NCBI GenBank assembly: GCA_965228575.1
Contig: CBDDHW010000016.1
Span: forward strand, 171,922 to 235,921
Direction: 5' to 3'
Source of the DNA: UBA11612 sp965228575
Lineage (GTDB): Bacteria; Pseudomonadota; Alphaproteobacteria; Rhodospirillales; Rhodospirillaceae
Length of the DNA stretch: 64,000 nt
Shown here: piece after piece, positions 40,920-50,397 of the stretch
How the letters are laid out: each line of letters opens with the position of its first letter
Numbering within the stretch: the stretch's first letter is position 1
The notes under the pieces: model-generated
Database searches by the model: none
What the model was told of the DNA's origin: nothing
The model's input: the letters and a program-made list of their open reading frames with translations, nothing else
Program-made: the position numbers and the translations under genes

Positions 40920-42122
40920 TTATGACAAGCTTTTGCAGAATTTTTGAACGCGAGTACAAGCTTCAACTAACGCGTCGGTAGATGTGGCGTAGGAGATTCG
41001 GAAATACGGGGACAGACCAAACGCACTGCCCTGTACAACAGCGACAAGGGCTTCTTCCAATAGAGCTTGTACAAAATCCGTATCTGTCTCGAGCGTTTGG
41101 CCTTTCGGTGTGCTTTTACCAATTACCCCCGCGCACGATGGAAACACATAGAAGGCTCCCTCAGGGACCTGACAACTAATGCCGGGCGACTCGTTTAGCA
41201 TCTTCACTGCGATATCACGGCGTTGCTTGAAGGTCTCATTGCGCGAACCCAAGAAATCCAGCGGCCCCTCCAAGGCCGCGACCGCCGCGGCTTGAGTCAT
41301 AGAGGCCGGGTGTGTTGCGCTTTGTGACTGAATCATGTTCATGGCTTTGACCAACTCGACAGGCCCACACGCATAACCTAGACGCCAGCCCGTCATGGAA
41401 AACGCTTTGGATACGCCGTTCATCGTCAGGGTACGGTCCATGAGTCGCGGCTCAACCTGACAAGGTGTCACAAACTTAAAGTCGTCGTAGACGAGGTGTT
41501 CATACATATCGTCGGTCATCACCCACACATGCGGATGATCAACCAAGACGTCTGTCAATGCCTTGAGTTCATCAGAACTGTATGCGGCGCCCGTAGGATT
41601 GTTCGGTGAATTCAAGACTACCCATTTGGTTTTAGGGGTGATGGCGGCTTCTAGCGCCTCCGGGCCGAGTTTGAATTGCGTATTCTCGCCACACGGCACA
41701 AACACTGGCTCCCCACCGCATAGCAATACAATATCCGGGTAGCTCACCCAGTAGGGCGCAGGAATAATGACCTCGTCACCGTCTTGCACTGTCGCCAAGA
41801 ACGCGTTGAAAATAACTTGCTTCCCACCGACACCAACACTGACCTGCTCGACTTTGTACTCCAAATTGTTCTCGCGCTTGAACTTTCCAATAATGGCTTT
41901 CCTTAGCTCTAGCGTACCTTGGGGCGGCGTGTATTTTGTTTTGCCCTCGTCAATAGCTCTCTTCCCAGCGTCCTTTATGTGATCAGGAGTATCAAAGTCT
42001 GGCTCCCCGGCTCCGAGCCCGATGACGTCCAAGCCCTGAGCTTTTAATTCTGCCGCTTTGGCCGTAACGGCCACAGTAGGGGATGGTTTTATGGCAGATA
42101 ATCGCTTGGCAAGAATCGACAC
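40920..42122 (-). CDS. aspC: Class I PLP aminotransferase, aspartate aminotransferase type
   Basis: A 400-residue fold-type I aminotransferase of the Ib subgroup (aspartate/prephenate aminotransferases). Features: LSAIKPSPTVAVTAKAAELKAQGLDVIGLGAGEPDFDTPDHI, the substrate-loop segment TKYTPPQGTLELRKAI, NSPNNPTGAAYS, the PLP-anchoring Asp/Tyr pair in MTDDMYEHLVYDDF, and the Schiff-base Lys in TMNGVSKAFSMTGWRLGYACGP. The C-terminal FRISYATS carries the carboxylate-binding Arg. Start: GTG 42122 has AAGGAG eight bases upstream; the frame open to 42245 is unconserved. Substrate range beyond aspartate cannot be judged. It is divergent from uvrB. Confidence 0.9.
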   Translation of the reverse strand: MSILAKRLSAIKPSPTVAVTAKAAELKAQGLDVIGLGAGEPDFDTPDHIKDAGKRAIDEGKTKYTPPQGTLELRKAIIGKFKRENNLEYKVEQVSVGVGGKQVIFNAFLATVQDGDEVIIPAPYWVSYPDIVLLCGGEPVFVPCGENTQFKLGPEALEAAITPKTKWVVLNSPNNPTGAAYSSDELKALTDVLVDHPHVWVMTDDMYEHLVYDDFKFVTPCQVEPRLMDRTLTMNGVSKAFSMTGWRLGYACGPVELVKAMNMIQSQSATHPASMTQAAAVAALEGPLDFLGSRNETFKQRRDIAVKMLNESPGISCQVPEGAFYVFPSCAGVIGKSTPKGQTLETDTDFVQALLEEALVAVVQGSAFGLSPYFRISYATSTDALVEACTRVQKFCKSLS

Positions 42123-42300
42123 TAGTTCTACTCCTTGAAATACTGAGATCTTCGCCCCGGCGGTACGAAACGGGCGGACAATACTTCTGGTGGTTCGCCG
42201 CCGCAACTCCCGCCGCCAAAAAATCAGTGAAAAACAAACGCACAACCGAGGTAGAACGGAGGGCTGGGCTCGCCTATGTTAGAGATCGAGGTAACATCAC

Positions 42301-44448
42301 ATGTCCATCGCTACCGTCCCGCTTTACAATAAACCCCCTCCGGGTCCACGCGCGAATTTTAAGCTTTCCAGCGATTTCACACCTGCCGGGGATCAACCAC
42401 AAGCGATAACCAGCCTTACCGAAGGCCTTACCAATAGCGAACGGGACCAAGTGCTTCTTGGTGTCACTGGGTCCGGCAAAACGTTCACAATGGCCCATAT
42501 TATTGCTCAAACGGGACGGCCTGCGCTCATCATGGCGCCGAATAAAACCCTCGCAGCGCAGCTCTACGGGGAGATGAAATCATTTTTTCCTGATAACGCT
42601 GTCGAGTACTTCGTTTCTTACTACGACTATTACCAGCCTGAGGCTTATGTTCCTCGCACCGATACCTATATCGAAAAAGATTCCAGCGTTAATGAGCAAA
42701 TTGATCGCATGCGACACTCCGCGACGCGTGCGATTCTCGAGAGACGCGATGTCGTCATAGTTGCATCGGTAAGTTGTATTTACGGCTTGGGCTCAGTCGA
42801 ATCCTACTCTCGAATGACGATCCCCCTTCAAGAAGGAGCGTCTCTCCCACGCTCTGAGCTTAAAAAACAACTTGTTGCCCTCCAATACAAACGCAACGAT
42901 ATGGCATTTTTTCGTGGAACATTTCGCGTTCGCGGTGATGTCGTTGAGATTTTTCCAGCCCACTATGAGGACCGTGCATGGCGTATTTCATTGTTCGGCG
43001 ATGAAATTGAAAGCATTCAAGAATTCGATCCACTGACGGGGGAGAAAACGGCCACTCTCCTGAGAGAAACGGTTTATCCGAGTAGCCACTACGTGACGCC
43101 GAGGCCAGCACTTTCTCAGGCCATAAAGGGCATTAAGGCTGAGCTTAAGACCCGACTGGAATGGTTTCATGCAGAGGGGAAAGTGCTTGAAGCCCAGCGC
43201 CTAGAGCAGCGTACGATGTTTGATCTCGAGATGCTTGAAACCACGGGACACTGCAAAAGTATTGAGAATTATTCCCGTTTTCTTACCGGACGAAACGAAG
43301 GCGAACCCCCACCGACGCTGTTCGAATATCTTCCAGAGGATGCGCTACTCTTCGTCGACGAAAGTCATGTTGCCGTCCCTCAAATCGGCGCAATGTACCG
43401 CGGCGACTTCAATCGCAAATCAACGCTCTCAGATTATGGGTTTCGTTTGCCGTCATGCAGGGACAATCGCCCACTAAAATTTGAAGAGTGGGAAAGTATG
43501 CGGCCAGATACGATCTTCGTATCCGCAACGCCCGGTCCTTGGGAAATGCAACGCACGGGCGGAGTTTTTACAGAGCAAATTATCCGGCCAACAGGATTAA
43601 TCGATCCCGTGTGCATCATTCGCCCCGCGGAAAAGCAGGTCGACGATCTTTTTGCGGAATGCAAAGCCATGGCGGCGAAAGGATTGAGAGTTCTGGTCAC
43701 CACCCTGACCAAACGAATGGCTGAGGATCTGACGGAATATTTTCATGAGAACGGCATCCGTGTCAGATACATGCATTCTGACATCGAGACTTTAGAGCGA
43801 ATAGAGATCATTCGGGATCTACGCCTGGGCGCATTCGACGTCCTGATTGGCATTAACCTTCTTCGCGAAGGGTTGGACATTCCTGAATGCGGGCTTGTCG
43901 CCATACTGGATGCTGACAAAGAGGGCTTCCTACGCTCGGAAACCTCGCTCGTTCAAACGATTGGGCGGGCGGCGCGTAACGTCGAAGGACGAGTTATTTT
44001 GTACGCGGACCAAATGACTCGGTCGCTTGATGCGGCGATAAACGAAACCAATCGTCGCCGGGAGAAACAACAGGCCTTTAATGCCGCAAACAACATAACG
44101 CCTGAATCCGTACGTTCACGGATTTCGGACGTGCTGGATAGCGTCTATGAACACGACGGTATGACCGTGGGTACAGAGCTTGCCGAAGACCCACCGCTCA
44201 TGGGGCACAATCTTCGGGCCACTATCGACGAACTCGACAAAAAAATGAGAGACGCTGCCGCTGATTTGGAATTCGAGGAAGCGGCCCGGATGCGCGACGA
44301 AATTCGTCGATTAGAGAAAATGGAGCTGGAATACGGGGGAGCCGACTTGCAGGCACGCGATTTCACGCGCACCGGAAAATCGCCGAGCGCCAAATCAACA
44401 ATACGCAAATCAAAAAAGAGAAAACGGTCGACTAAACGAAAATCTTAG
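42301..44448 (+). CDS. uvrB: Excinuclease ABC subunit B
   Basis: Central damage-verification subunit of nucleotide excision repair. It is 715 residues: Walker A GVTGSGKTFT, the beta-hairpin YYDYYQPEAYVPRTDTYIEKDSSVN that inserts between DNA strands, the DEAD-type FVDESHVAVPQIGAMYRGD, helicase motifs to QTIGRAARNVEGRVILYAD, and a C-terminal UVR motif (ELDKKMRDAAADLEFEEAARMRDEIRRLEKME) for UvrA/UvrC contact. After it comes a Lys/Ser/Arg-rich tail of about 35 residues ending KKRKRSTKRKS, longer and more basic than usual. GAGGT lies about eight bases before ATG 42301. It is convergent with pssA 19 bp away. Confidence 0.98.
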   Translation: MSIATVPLYNKPPPGPRANFKLSSDFTPAGDQPQAITSLTEGLTNSERDQVLLGVTGSGKTFTMAHIIAQTGRPALIMAPNKTLAAQLYGEMKSFFPDNAVEYFVSYYDYYQPEAYVPRTDTYIEKDSSVNEQIDRMRHSATRAILERRDVVIVASVSCIYGLGSVESYSRMTIPLQEGASLPRSELKKQLVALQYKRNDMAFFRGTFRVRGDVVEIFPAHYEDRAWRISLFGDEIESIQEFDPLTGEKTATLLRETVYPSSHYVTPRPALSQAIKGIKAELKTRLEWFHAEGKVLEAQRLEQRTMFDLEMLETTGHCKSIENYSRFLTGRNEGEPPPTLFEYLPEDALLFVDESHVAVPQIGAMYRGDFNRKSTLSDYGFRLPSCRDNRPLKFEEWESMRPDTIFVSATPGPWEMQRTGGVFTEQIIRPTGLIDPVCIIRPAEKQVDDLFAECKAMAAKGLRVLVTTLTKRMAEDLTEYFHENGIRVRYMHSDIETLERIEIIRDLRLGAFDVLIGINLLREGLDIPECGLVAILDADKEGFLRSETSLVQTIGRAARNVEGRVILYADQMTRSLDAAINETNRRREKQQAFNAANNITPESVRSRISDVLDSVYEHDGMTVGTELAEDPPLMGHNLRATIDELDKKMRDAAADLEFEEAARMRDEIRRLEKMELEYGGADLQARDFTRTGKSPSAKSTIRKSKKRKRSTKRKS

Positions 44449-44467
44449 CGACAGTAGGATTATTACG

Positions 44468-45298
44468 TCACTGCACAGCCTTGTCTGACCGAGCTTGAAG
44501 ACGGCGGAACGACCAAGAACTGGCCGCGATGCTGATTAAGTACGCCGCGCCCACGAAGCTTAAAGTCGCAAAAGGATCTGTCACAAGAAATCCTGCTGTC
44601 ACGCCGATAAGAATCATTAGGGGTAACGCCAAAAACGGTTTTAGACGTACATGTTTGCCAGAATAAACGGGTACGCGGCTCACCATAAGAATCGCGGACC
44701 CAAGTAGAAAGACACCCACTACGATGGGATCAGCGAAGATGTCGGACCCCGTATAAAGCCACAGAATAAGGGGCATAATCGTTATGCCCGCGCCGCCGGG
44801 GGCGGGCACTCCAGTAAAATAATTGTGCGCCCAGGCCGGTAAGTCAGGTTGGCCAACCATTGTGTTAAAACGTGCAAGCCGCAGGACGCAGCACACCACG
44901 TGCAGGAGGCACAGAGCCCACCCAACACTCCCGGCATCATTCATCACCCATTGGTACATGACTAATGCAGGCGCTACCCCAAAACTTATGGCATCTGCTA
45001 AGGAATCGAGTTCGGCTCCAAATTTGGTAGTACTCCTCAACATGCGCGCCACGCGTCCATCTACACCGTCCAACATTGCGGCGATAACGAGTGCAATCAC
45101 TGCCCGATCCCAATCGGAGGTCATGCCGTAGCGTATCGCGGTTAAACCGGCGCACATGGCGAGAACTGTCAGAATGTTCGGAAAAATACGATTAAAGGAC
45201 AAGCTTCTTAAACGTTTGGCGGCACGATCAAGTCGACGCTCTTCACGCTCATCCTCAGGCGCGTCTGTTTGATTCGAAGATGGTGCACCATCGTTCAT
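44468..45298 (-). CDS. pssA: CDP-diacylglycerol-serine O-phosphatidyltransferase
   Basis: Integral-membrane enzyme that makes phosphatidylserine from CDP-diacylglycerol and serine. The CDP-alcohol phosphotransferase motif is complete: DGVDGRVARMLRSTTKFGAELDSLAD (DG-x2-AR-x8-G-x3-D-x3-D). About eight hydrophobic segments follow a charged N-terminal stretch of 40 residues; GVPAPGGAG is also typical of the bacterial type II enzyme. Start: ATG 45298 comes directly after the psd TAG (TAGAATG) with GAGG nine bases upstream; the in-frame codon at 45316 lies inside psd. It forms an operon with psd, so PS made here is at once decarboxylated to PE. Confidence 0.96.
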   Translation of the reverse strand: MNDGAPSSNQTDAPEDEREERRLDRAAKRLRSLSFNRIFPNILTVLAMCAGLTAIRYGMTSDWDRAVIALVIAAMLDGVDGRVARMLRSTTKFGAELDSLADAISFGVAPALVMYQWVMNDAGSVGWALCLLHVVCCVLRLARFNTMVGQPDLPAWAHNYFTGVPAPGGAGITIMPLILWLYTGSDIFADPIVVGVFLLGSAILMVSRVPVYSGKHVRLKPFLALPLMILIGVTAGFLVTDPFATLSFVGAAYLISIAASSWSFRRLQARSDKAVQ

Positions 45299-45299
45299 T

Positions 45300-46058
45300 C
45301 TATCGAACCTCACCAATCCTTGCCGAATCCTTAGCCAACAAATCAGCGATCACCGTTTCACCAGCAATAGACGTTTGACCCACCGCCACTAGAGGAACAA
45401 TGCCATCGGGAAGATAGACGTCAACACGGCTCCCAAAGCGAATCATTCCAAATCTTTGCCCCGCAATGACCTGTTGACCCTCTCGAACATCACACCGAAT
45501 ACGACGTGCGACTAACCCCGCGATTTGAACCACCGCAAAATCTTTTCCACTTGACGTTCGAATCAACAGAGCTTGACGCTCATTGTCTTCGCTAGCTTTG
45601 TCTAATGTCGCGTTCAAAAATTTTCCGGGGGTATATTCCTCTTTGATAATTTCTCCGCCGATAGGTGCGCGATTAACATGGCAATCGAAAACGCTCATGA
45701 ACACACTAATTCGCATAAGCGGCGTTGACCCCATATCTAATTCGGGTGGTGGTGTCGCTGTTCCAATCATCTGCACAACACCGTCAGCCGGGCTAATTAC
45801 CAATTCATCTAGGACGGGAGTTACGCGATCTGGATCACGAAAAAAATAAAAACACCAAACCGTCAAAAATAACCCGATCACTCCCAGCGGCGTCCACAGC
45901 CACCACGCGATTAACGCTGTGATAGCAAATACCGCGACAAAACCCGGACCCTCCGGATGAAGAGGCGGCAGAATGTAATCTCGCCACGACAGGTCGATTG
46001 ACTTGGCCCCTGTGGCCTCTAGATCGGGTGCGGACACTTCAATTTTCCCCTTTAACAT
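45300..46058 (-). CDS. psd: Phosphatidylserine decarboxylase proenzyme, short form
   Basis: Pyruvoyl-dependent decarboxylase converting phosphatidylserine to phosphatidylethanolamine. It is a 252-residue short-type Psd with two N-terminal membrane segments (about 37-56 and 59-74), FFRDPDRVTP, ISPADGVVQMIG, RISVFMSVFDCHVNRAPIGG, and the self-cleavage site at G209-S210 in MIRFGSRVDVYLP, where Ser becomes the pyruvoyl group. It is co-transcribed with pssA, the order usual in alphaproteobacteria. The following gene on the strand, encoding a LysM protein (46148-47068), is 89 bp upstream of it and may share the transcript. Confidence 0.96.
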   Translation of the reverse strand: MLKGKIEVSAPDLEATGAKSIDLSWRDYILPPLHPEGPGFVAVFAITALIAWWLWTPLGVIGLFLTVWCFYFFRDPDRVTPVLDELVISPADGVVQMIGTATPPPELDMGSTPLMRISVFMSVFDCHVNRAPIGGEIIKEEYTPGKFLNATLDKASEDNERQALLIRTSSGKDFAVVQIAGLVARRIRCDVREGQQVIAGQRFGMIRFGSRVDVYLPDGIVPLVAVGQTSIAGETVIADLLAKDSARIGEVR

Positions 46059-46147
46059 TGATATACAGTTCCAAATTCATAGCACTGATTTTAGGAAAAA
46101 TCAGGGGAATCAGCTCTGTAAATCAAGCAATGCAAAGAAATGAGATA

Positions 46148-47068
46148 TTAGGGGCGATCAGTATCGGGGATGCTAAAGACTTGCCCCGGGTAAATTAAAT
46201 CCGGGTCCTTAATTTGATCGGCGTTAGCGGAGTAGATCAAGGTATACATAATCCCTTCGCCATAAATTCGGCGGGCAATGCGCCACAAGCTATTGCCCCT
46301 TACCACGGTTACAGAGCCAGGAGGCATATCCGCTTGGCTTGGGTCCAGAGTGAACGGAATTTCAACACGCGCCAAAACATTGTTGTTTGCACCGATTTGG
46401 TCGGCCCGAATGACATGATCGCCAGCGCTCGCCCGCGAGTCCGGAGACAACTCCCAAAATCCGTTTTCGTTAGCGACGGCGCGGCCTACAAAGTCGTTGT
46501 CCAGGTAGACTTGAACAGTACTTCCCGGATCCGCCTTCCCACCGATGTAAAAACGCCCGTCAGCACTGTAGTCGATAGAATCTACGGTCAGCGTTCCCAT
46601 GCCTTCTGGTGTTCCCGGACCCTGCAACACGCGACTTCGACCACCGTCACGCGACTGCTCAACAATCAGGATTTCCCCATCTCGTTCAGGCACCGACATT
46701 ACGACAACATTTTGTGAATATATGTCTTCGCCATCCGCGTCTTGTGCTCGCAATGAAAATTGCCTCGTCCCAGGCGGCACTTGTTCAGTCGGAATGAAAA
46801 TCCATTCTCCTCTGCCGTCAGCGGTCACTCTCCCTATTTCTTCGTCTCCATCGAGAATCACCACGACCGCACCGGGTTGCGCCCGCCCCGCCATCACCAT
46901 GTTCCCATTCGGATCAATTCGAACGACGTCGAACGAAGGAGCGCCAGGACCTGTGCTGACTTGGTCCCGGCTTCCAAATCCGCCTGGGGTTTGCAAGGTA
47001 AAGTTGAGAATTAATGCGGCGGCAACAATTACGATACCGACGATAGCGATAATAAATGGACGGTTCAC
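46148..47068 (-). CDS. Membrane-anchored LysM domain protein
   Basis: A 306-residue protein with one N-terminal transmembrane segment (about 5-26), then about 210 residues of beta-rich repeats with two related blocks (NGNMVMAGRAQPGAVVVILDGDEEIGRVTADGRGEWIF and DGRFYIGGKADPGSTVQVYLDNDFVGRAVANENGFWEL), both resembling bacterial Ig-like adhesin or carboxypeptidase-regulatory-type domains. A C-terminal LysM domain (about 252-302, VTVVRGNSLWRIARRIYGEG to IYPGQVFSIP) should bind peptidoglycan in the periplasm. The family is common in alphaproteobacteria but uncharacterised; a structural or cell-wall-linked role is inferred. Confidence 0.85.
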   Translation of the reverse strand: MNRPFIIAIVGIVIVAAALILNFTLQTPGGFGSRDQVSTGPGAPSFDVVRIDPNGNMVMAGRAQPGAVVVILDGDEEIGRVTADGRGEWIFIPTEQVPPGTRQFSLRAQDADGEDIYSQNVVVMSVPERDGEILIVEQSRDGGRSRVLQGPGTPEGMGTLTVDSIDYSADGRFYIGGKADPGSTVQVYLDNDFVGRAVANENGFWELSPDSRASAGDHVIRADQIGANNNVLARVEIPFTLDPSQADMPPGSVTVVRGNSLWRIARRIYGEGIMYTLIYSANADQIKDPDLIYPGQVFSIPDTDRP

Positions 47069-47249
47069 GACGCCTCGGCTAGTGCTGCGATCAACGATTC
47101 GTCAAAGGGCTCCGCTCAAGGTCAAAAAGGCCCGGATGCTCGAAAATCCCTAACTGGGTGTAAGGGATTGTGCCGAGCTATGCAACTAGATCACGCTGCA
47201 CCAGGAATATCGAGAGCCTTCGCAGCGCATCCGGATTTGAGCAACTGAA

Positions 47250-48080
47250 TTACGGTCCAAATGTCACAAACGTAATCAGAGCGCCCAAGGCAAGTGGCAG
47301 AGCAGCAATTCCAGCCAGGGCCAACGGGTAAAGAAGTTGGCTGATACGCGCATCGGGTAGCGGAATACGCCTCGCCGTTCCATCCGCAAAAAGGATAAAC
47401 GGAACCAGCAATAACCCCAATTGAGTAACAGGGTCTCGTTCCAGGAGCGCCCAAGTTATTGCCAGGATAGTCATAGAAACCCCAAGCACTATGCTTTCTC
47501 CTATAGCCGCAGGAGCGACCAATTGAGTTAAGGCGAATGCGGCTATCGCCATTAAAAGCAAAAACGCCGTGAGCGCGAGATCGCGATCGCCAACAATTGC
47601 GGCTTGCACAGCGAGCGCAAGGGTAACCATACCCAATGTGACGAGACTAACCGCACGGTCGTCCCGAAGCCGATCAAAGCGCGCTACAAACAGGAAAGCT
47701 ACGCTAAAGATGGCTAAAATCGAGAGCGCACCAGTGAGTGACAAAGGTATGGTCAACCTAAGTCCATCGTTAAAACTTGCCCATGAAGAAACCAGAATCA
47801 CCAAACCTGAGAACGCCACTGTCCAAAATCTCTTCGGGCGAAAAAAATCAAGCGTAACTCCTATAATCGCTGCGCCTGCTGTGATGTGACCAATGCGTTC
47901 GAATGCATCGTTGGCGGCCCACCCTGGCGACAATACAAACATCCACGACCCCAAGAAGCCGAATGCAATAGTTATCCCAGCGAGCCGCTCTCCGCGGTCC
48001 TGACCAAGCGCCATCCTTAGAAGTCCGGCGGTTACCAAGGTAAGGAGAATAGGAAGAAAGAGTATAAGCAACGAACTCAC
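47250..48080 (-). CDS. Polytopic inner-membrane protein of unknown function
   Basis: A 276-residue, strongly hydrophobic protein with about nine predicted membrane segments separated by very short loops, the longest carrying RFDRLRDDRA and ERDPVTQ. No catalytic, transporter or signature motif is recognisable. It is preceded by 140 bp of gene-free DNA from the triheme cytochrome gene and followed by 181 bp before the LysM gene, all on the minus strand. A weak inverted repeat AATCCCT/AGGGATT (47145-47151, 47163-47169) follows its stop and might end its transcript. I do not recognise the family. Confidence 0.8.
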   Translation of the reverse strand: MSSLLILFLPILLTLVTAGLLRMALGQDRGERLAGITIAFGFLGSWMFVLSPGWAANDAFERIGHITAGAAIIGVTLDFFRPKRFWTVAFSGLVILVSSWASFNDGLRLTIPLSLTGALSILAIFSVAFLFVARFDRLRDDRAVSLVTLGMVTLALAVQAAIVGDRDLALTAFLLLMAIAAFALTQLVAPAAIGESIVLGVSMTILAITWALLERDPVTQLGLLLVPFILFADGTARRIPLPDARISQLLYPLALAGIAALPLALGALITFVTFGP

Positions 48081-48220
48081 GATGTACCTATGGCGAAAAA
48101 AAAGTTACCGCAGCTTACACGCTCGCTAGCAATCCGGTAGCGCCTAAAGGCAAATTAGATCAAAAAACCAGTTGATGGCCGCCGCCCGCGCTATCGCTGG
48201 GTGAACGTAATTTTCGCCGT

Positions 48221-49552
48221 TCAGCGCTGTTTGGCAACGTCCTCAGGTGTCACGCGAGACCCCTTATTGTCCCATGCGGTGCGCAAATAATTTGCCAACG
48301 CGGCGACTTCCTCGTCGCTTAATTTACCCCCAAACGCTGCCATATCCTCCCATGCGCCAAAGGGTATTGGCACGCCCTTCGGAGGTTCTGCACCGTAAAG
48401 AATGATATTAATCAGCGACGCAGCACTCGGCGCTTGTACGATGGCGCTTCCAGATACCGGGGGTGCCTTTAAGAAAGCACCCCGACCAGAGTCACGGTGG
48501 CACTCTTCACAGTGCTCCTCGTACACCGCCAATCCCATTGCCGTTTCTTCTTCGCTTAGAGTTTGCTCGGTGTCGCGTTCGATGGGCGGCAGGCTCTTTA
48601 TGTAGACCGCCATCGCTTTAGCGTCCTCCTCCGTGAGGTATTGCATGCTGTTTTCAATAACCTCGTTCATTGGACCGAAGCTGCCCGCTTTAAAGCTGTG
48701 GCCGGTTCGCAAGTAATTCGCAACATCGGCTTCCGTCCAAGGGCCGAGGCCAGTCGATGCAGATGTTAAATTCACAGCCGCCCATTTACGAACTTTCCCC
48801 TCTTCCACGAGATCGAAATAGGTCCCACCCGACAATGCTTGATCTTCAATTTCCGCTAGAAAGAAGTTACGGGGAGAGTGGCACGCACCGCAGTGTCCCA
48901 ATCCTTCAGTCAAATAAGCGCCGCGGTTCCATTCGTCAGATTGCTCAGGATCAGGTTGAAAAATTTCGTTTTCAGCGAAAAGCATGTTCCAGAAAAATAG
49001 TCCCATTCGAATATTGAGCGGGAACGGCACGTCATTCTCAGGGGGCGAGTGTGTTACCGGCTCCAGAGACATGATGTATGTATAAATCGCGCTCATATCC
49101 TCTTCTGTGATCTTACTAAAATCCGTGTAGGGAAACGCGGGGTAAAGATGACTACCGTTGGGCGATACACCTTCACGCATTGCCCGCGAAAACTCCTCTT
49201 CGGTCCAATTGCCAATGCCGGTTTCCGGATCCGGTGAGATATTCGTCGAGTAGATGGTTCCCACTGGCTCGGAAAACGGACCACCCACAATATGAAATGG
49301 AACGCCTCCTCCAAATTCCGGGCCGCCATGCACCGTATGGCAGCTGATACAGTTTCCCATCCGCGACAAATACTCTCCGCGTTCAAGAACCGGGTCGACC
49401 GCAGGAGTATTTTCTACCTCCGCCGCCACTTCTTCATCGCCTGCCTCGGTGTCTTGCGCCGATGCCGGCGCGAGAGACAAAGACAGGTTCAATAACAGCG
49501 CTATAGATACGCACCCGAAGGAATAGGATTTGGGAATATGATTTTTTGGCAT
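48221..49552 (-). CDS. Exported triheme cytochrome c
   Basis: A 443-residue periplasmic or membrane-bound cytochrome with a signal peptide (residues about 1-32, ending PASA) and three c-type heme sites: C68-x2-CH72 (NCISCHT), C221-x2-CH225 (HCGACHS) and C348-x2-CH352 (HCEECHR). The three-domain layout and the blocks GGVPFHIVGGPFSEPVGTIYSTNISPDPETGIGNWT and LRTGHS match the cytochrome subunits of membrane alcohol, aldehyde, gluconate or sorbosone dehydrogenases and of nicotinate dehydrogenase. No dehydrogenase subunit is adjacent, so its electron donor is unknown. Downstream it likely passes electrons to ubiquinone or a terminal oxidase. Two cytochrome c' genes lie immediately upstream on the same strand. 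Confidence 0.92.
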   Translation of the reverse strand: MPKNHIPKSYSFGCVSIALLLNLSLSLAPASAQDTEAGDEEVAAEVENTPAVDPVLERGEYLSRMGNCISCHTVHGGPEFGGGVPFHIVGGPFSEPVGTIYSTNISPDPETGIGNWTEEEFSRAMREGVSPNGSHLYPAFPYTDFSKITEEDMSAIYTYIMSLEPVTHSPPENDVPFPLNIRMGLFFWNMLFAENEIFQPDPEQSDEWNRGAYLTEGLGHCGACHSPRNFFLAEIEDQALSGGTYFDLVEEGKVRKWAAVNLTSASTGLGPWTEADVANYLRTGHSFKAGSFGPMNEVIENSMQYLTEEDAKAMAVYIKSLPPIERDTEQTLSEEETAMGLAVYEEHCEECHRDSGRGAFLKAPPVSGSAIVQAPSAASLINIILYGAEPPKGVPIPFGAWEDMAAFGGKLSDEEVAALANYLRTAWDNKGSRVTPEDVAKQR

Positions 49553-49602
49553 GGCTTCATTCTACTCAGAATTAAACGCAACTGGCGAACCCCGAAACGT
49601 GC

Positions 49603-49630
49603 AACGCCCGCCTTAAGCGAGGCGGGCGTT
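49603..49630 (-). terminator. Hairpin downstream of the first cytochrome c' gene
   Basis: AACGCCCGCCT (49603-49613) and AGGCGGGCGTT (49620-49630) form a perfect 11-bp stem with a 6-base loop, 22 bp after the stop codon. The minus-strand exit sequence has only a short T stretch (CGTTTCGG), so it may end or stabilise the transcript. Confidence 0.6.
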
Positions 49631-49652
49631 AACAGCTTAAACTAAGTCGGGA

Positions 49653-50111
49653 CTACTTTTTCTCGCGGTAATCGTCGTGGCATTGTTTGCAGGTAAGTGC
49701 GCTAAAGGCCGGGCCCATCGCCGCATCCTTGCCCCTCTCCCTTGCGATCGCGGCAGCCGCAATCAGCCCTTCAGAGAACTCGTTCATACGCGCCGCAAAG
49801 TCATCCCAGTTTTCCCAAACGGCTGGCAAAGACTCTCCTCCATGAACCTCTTTTTCAAAGCTCTTCAAGGACGTTTGAGCAGCGAGCGCAATAACTTCGA
49901 GATGGCTTGCGAAATGCTCGTCAGGGACCGCATACGACATGATCTTGCCAACGGCCGCGGTCTGCTCATCCATCGTCTTCATAATGTGCTGCCGGTAGTC
50001 AATTACATCTTGGTCTTCAAAGTCCTCAGCAGCCTGCGCAGAGGACACGATAAGCGCAACACTCATCGCGCCCACAACTAACCCGCCAGTCAACTTAGCC
50101 AAACGTTTCAT
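49653..50111 (-). CDS. Cytochrome c' (first of a tandem pair)
   Basis: A 152-residue class II cytochrome. The signal peptide ends SAQA (about residue 27), a four-helix bundle of about 125 residues follows, and the C-terminal heme site is C141-KQ-CH145 (LTCKQCHDDYR). Conserved R/K-x-x-M in the first helix (RQHIMKTM) and NWDDFAARM fit the c' family, whose pentacoordinate heme binds NO and CO and is used in nitrosative defence. Start: the frame is open to 50381, but ATG 50111 (MKRLAKLTGG) has GGAG nine bases upstream and starts the signal peptide. Its sequence is close to the next gene, indicating a local duplication. Confidence 0.92.
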   Translation of the reverse strand: MKRLAKLTGGLVVGAMSVALIVSSAQAAEDFEDQDVIDYRQHIMKTMDEQTAAVGKIMSYAVPDEHFASHLEVIALAAQTSLKSFEKEVHGGESLPAVWENWDDFAARMNEFSEGLIAAAAIARERGKDAAMGPAFSALTCKQCHDDYREKK

Positions 50112-50343
50112 TTGAGAAATCTCCAATGCTCTTACTATCTCTATTATGCTCAAAATTGTGTCGATTGTTAGAAGTTTAAATCCGAGATCCGAGCGAGCGT
50201 TTTCGCGCATACTGCTATTCATTATTGCCAGATATATCAGTGGTTTACTAAAGAAATGCGCTGTTTTGCAAGGGCCTTGGCATTTTCTGCGTAACTGGTG
50301 CTCTGCGGCAAAAAATGCCACATATTTTGTACCCACAAAGCAA

Positions 50344-50371
50344 AGCGCCCGCCTCAGTAGAGGCGAGCGCT
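50344..50371 (-). terminator. Hairpin downstream of the second cytochrome c' gene
   Basis: AGCGC-C-CGCCTC (50344-50355) pairs with GAGGCG-A-GCGCT (50360-50371), with one C-A mismatch and loop AGTA. It lies 27 bp beyond the stop, in the same position as the hairpin behind the sister gene. Confidence 0.55.
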
Positions 50372-50397
50372 CAAGCTTCATGCCTTGAAATTAGGTA

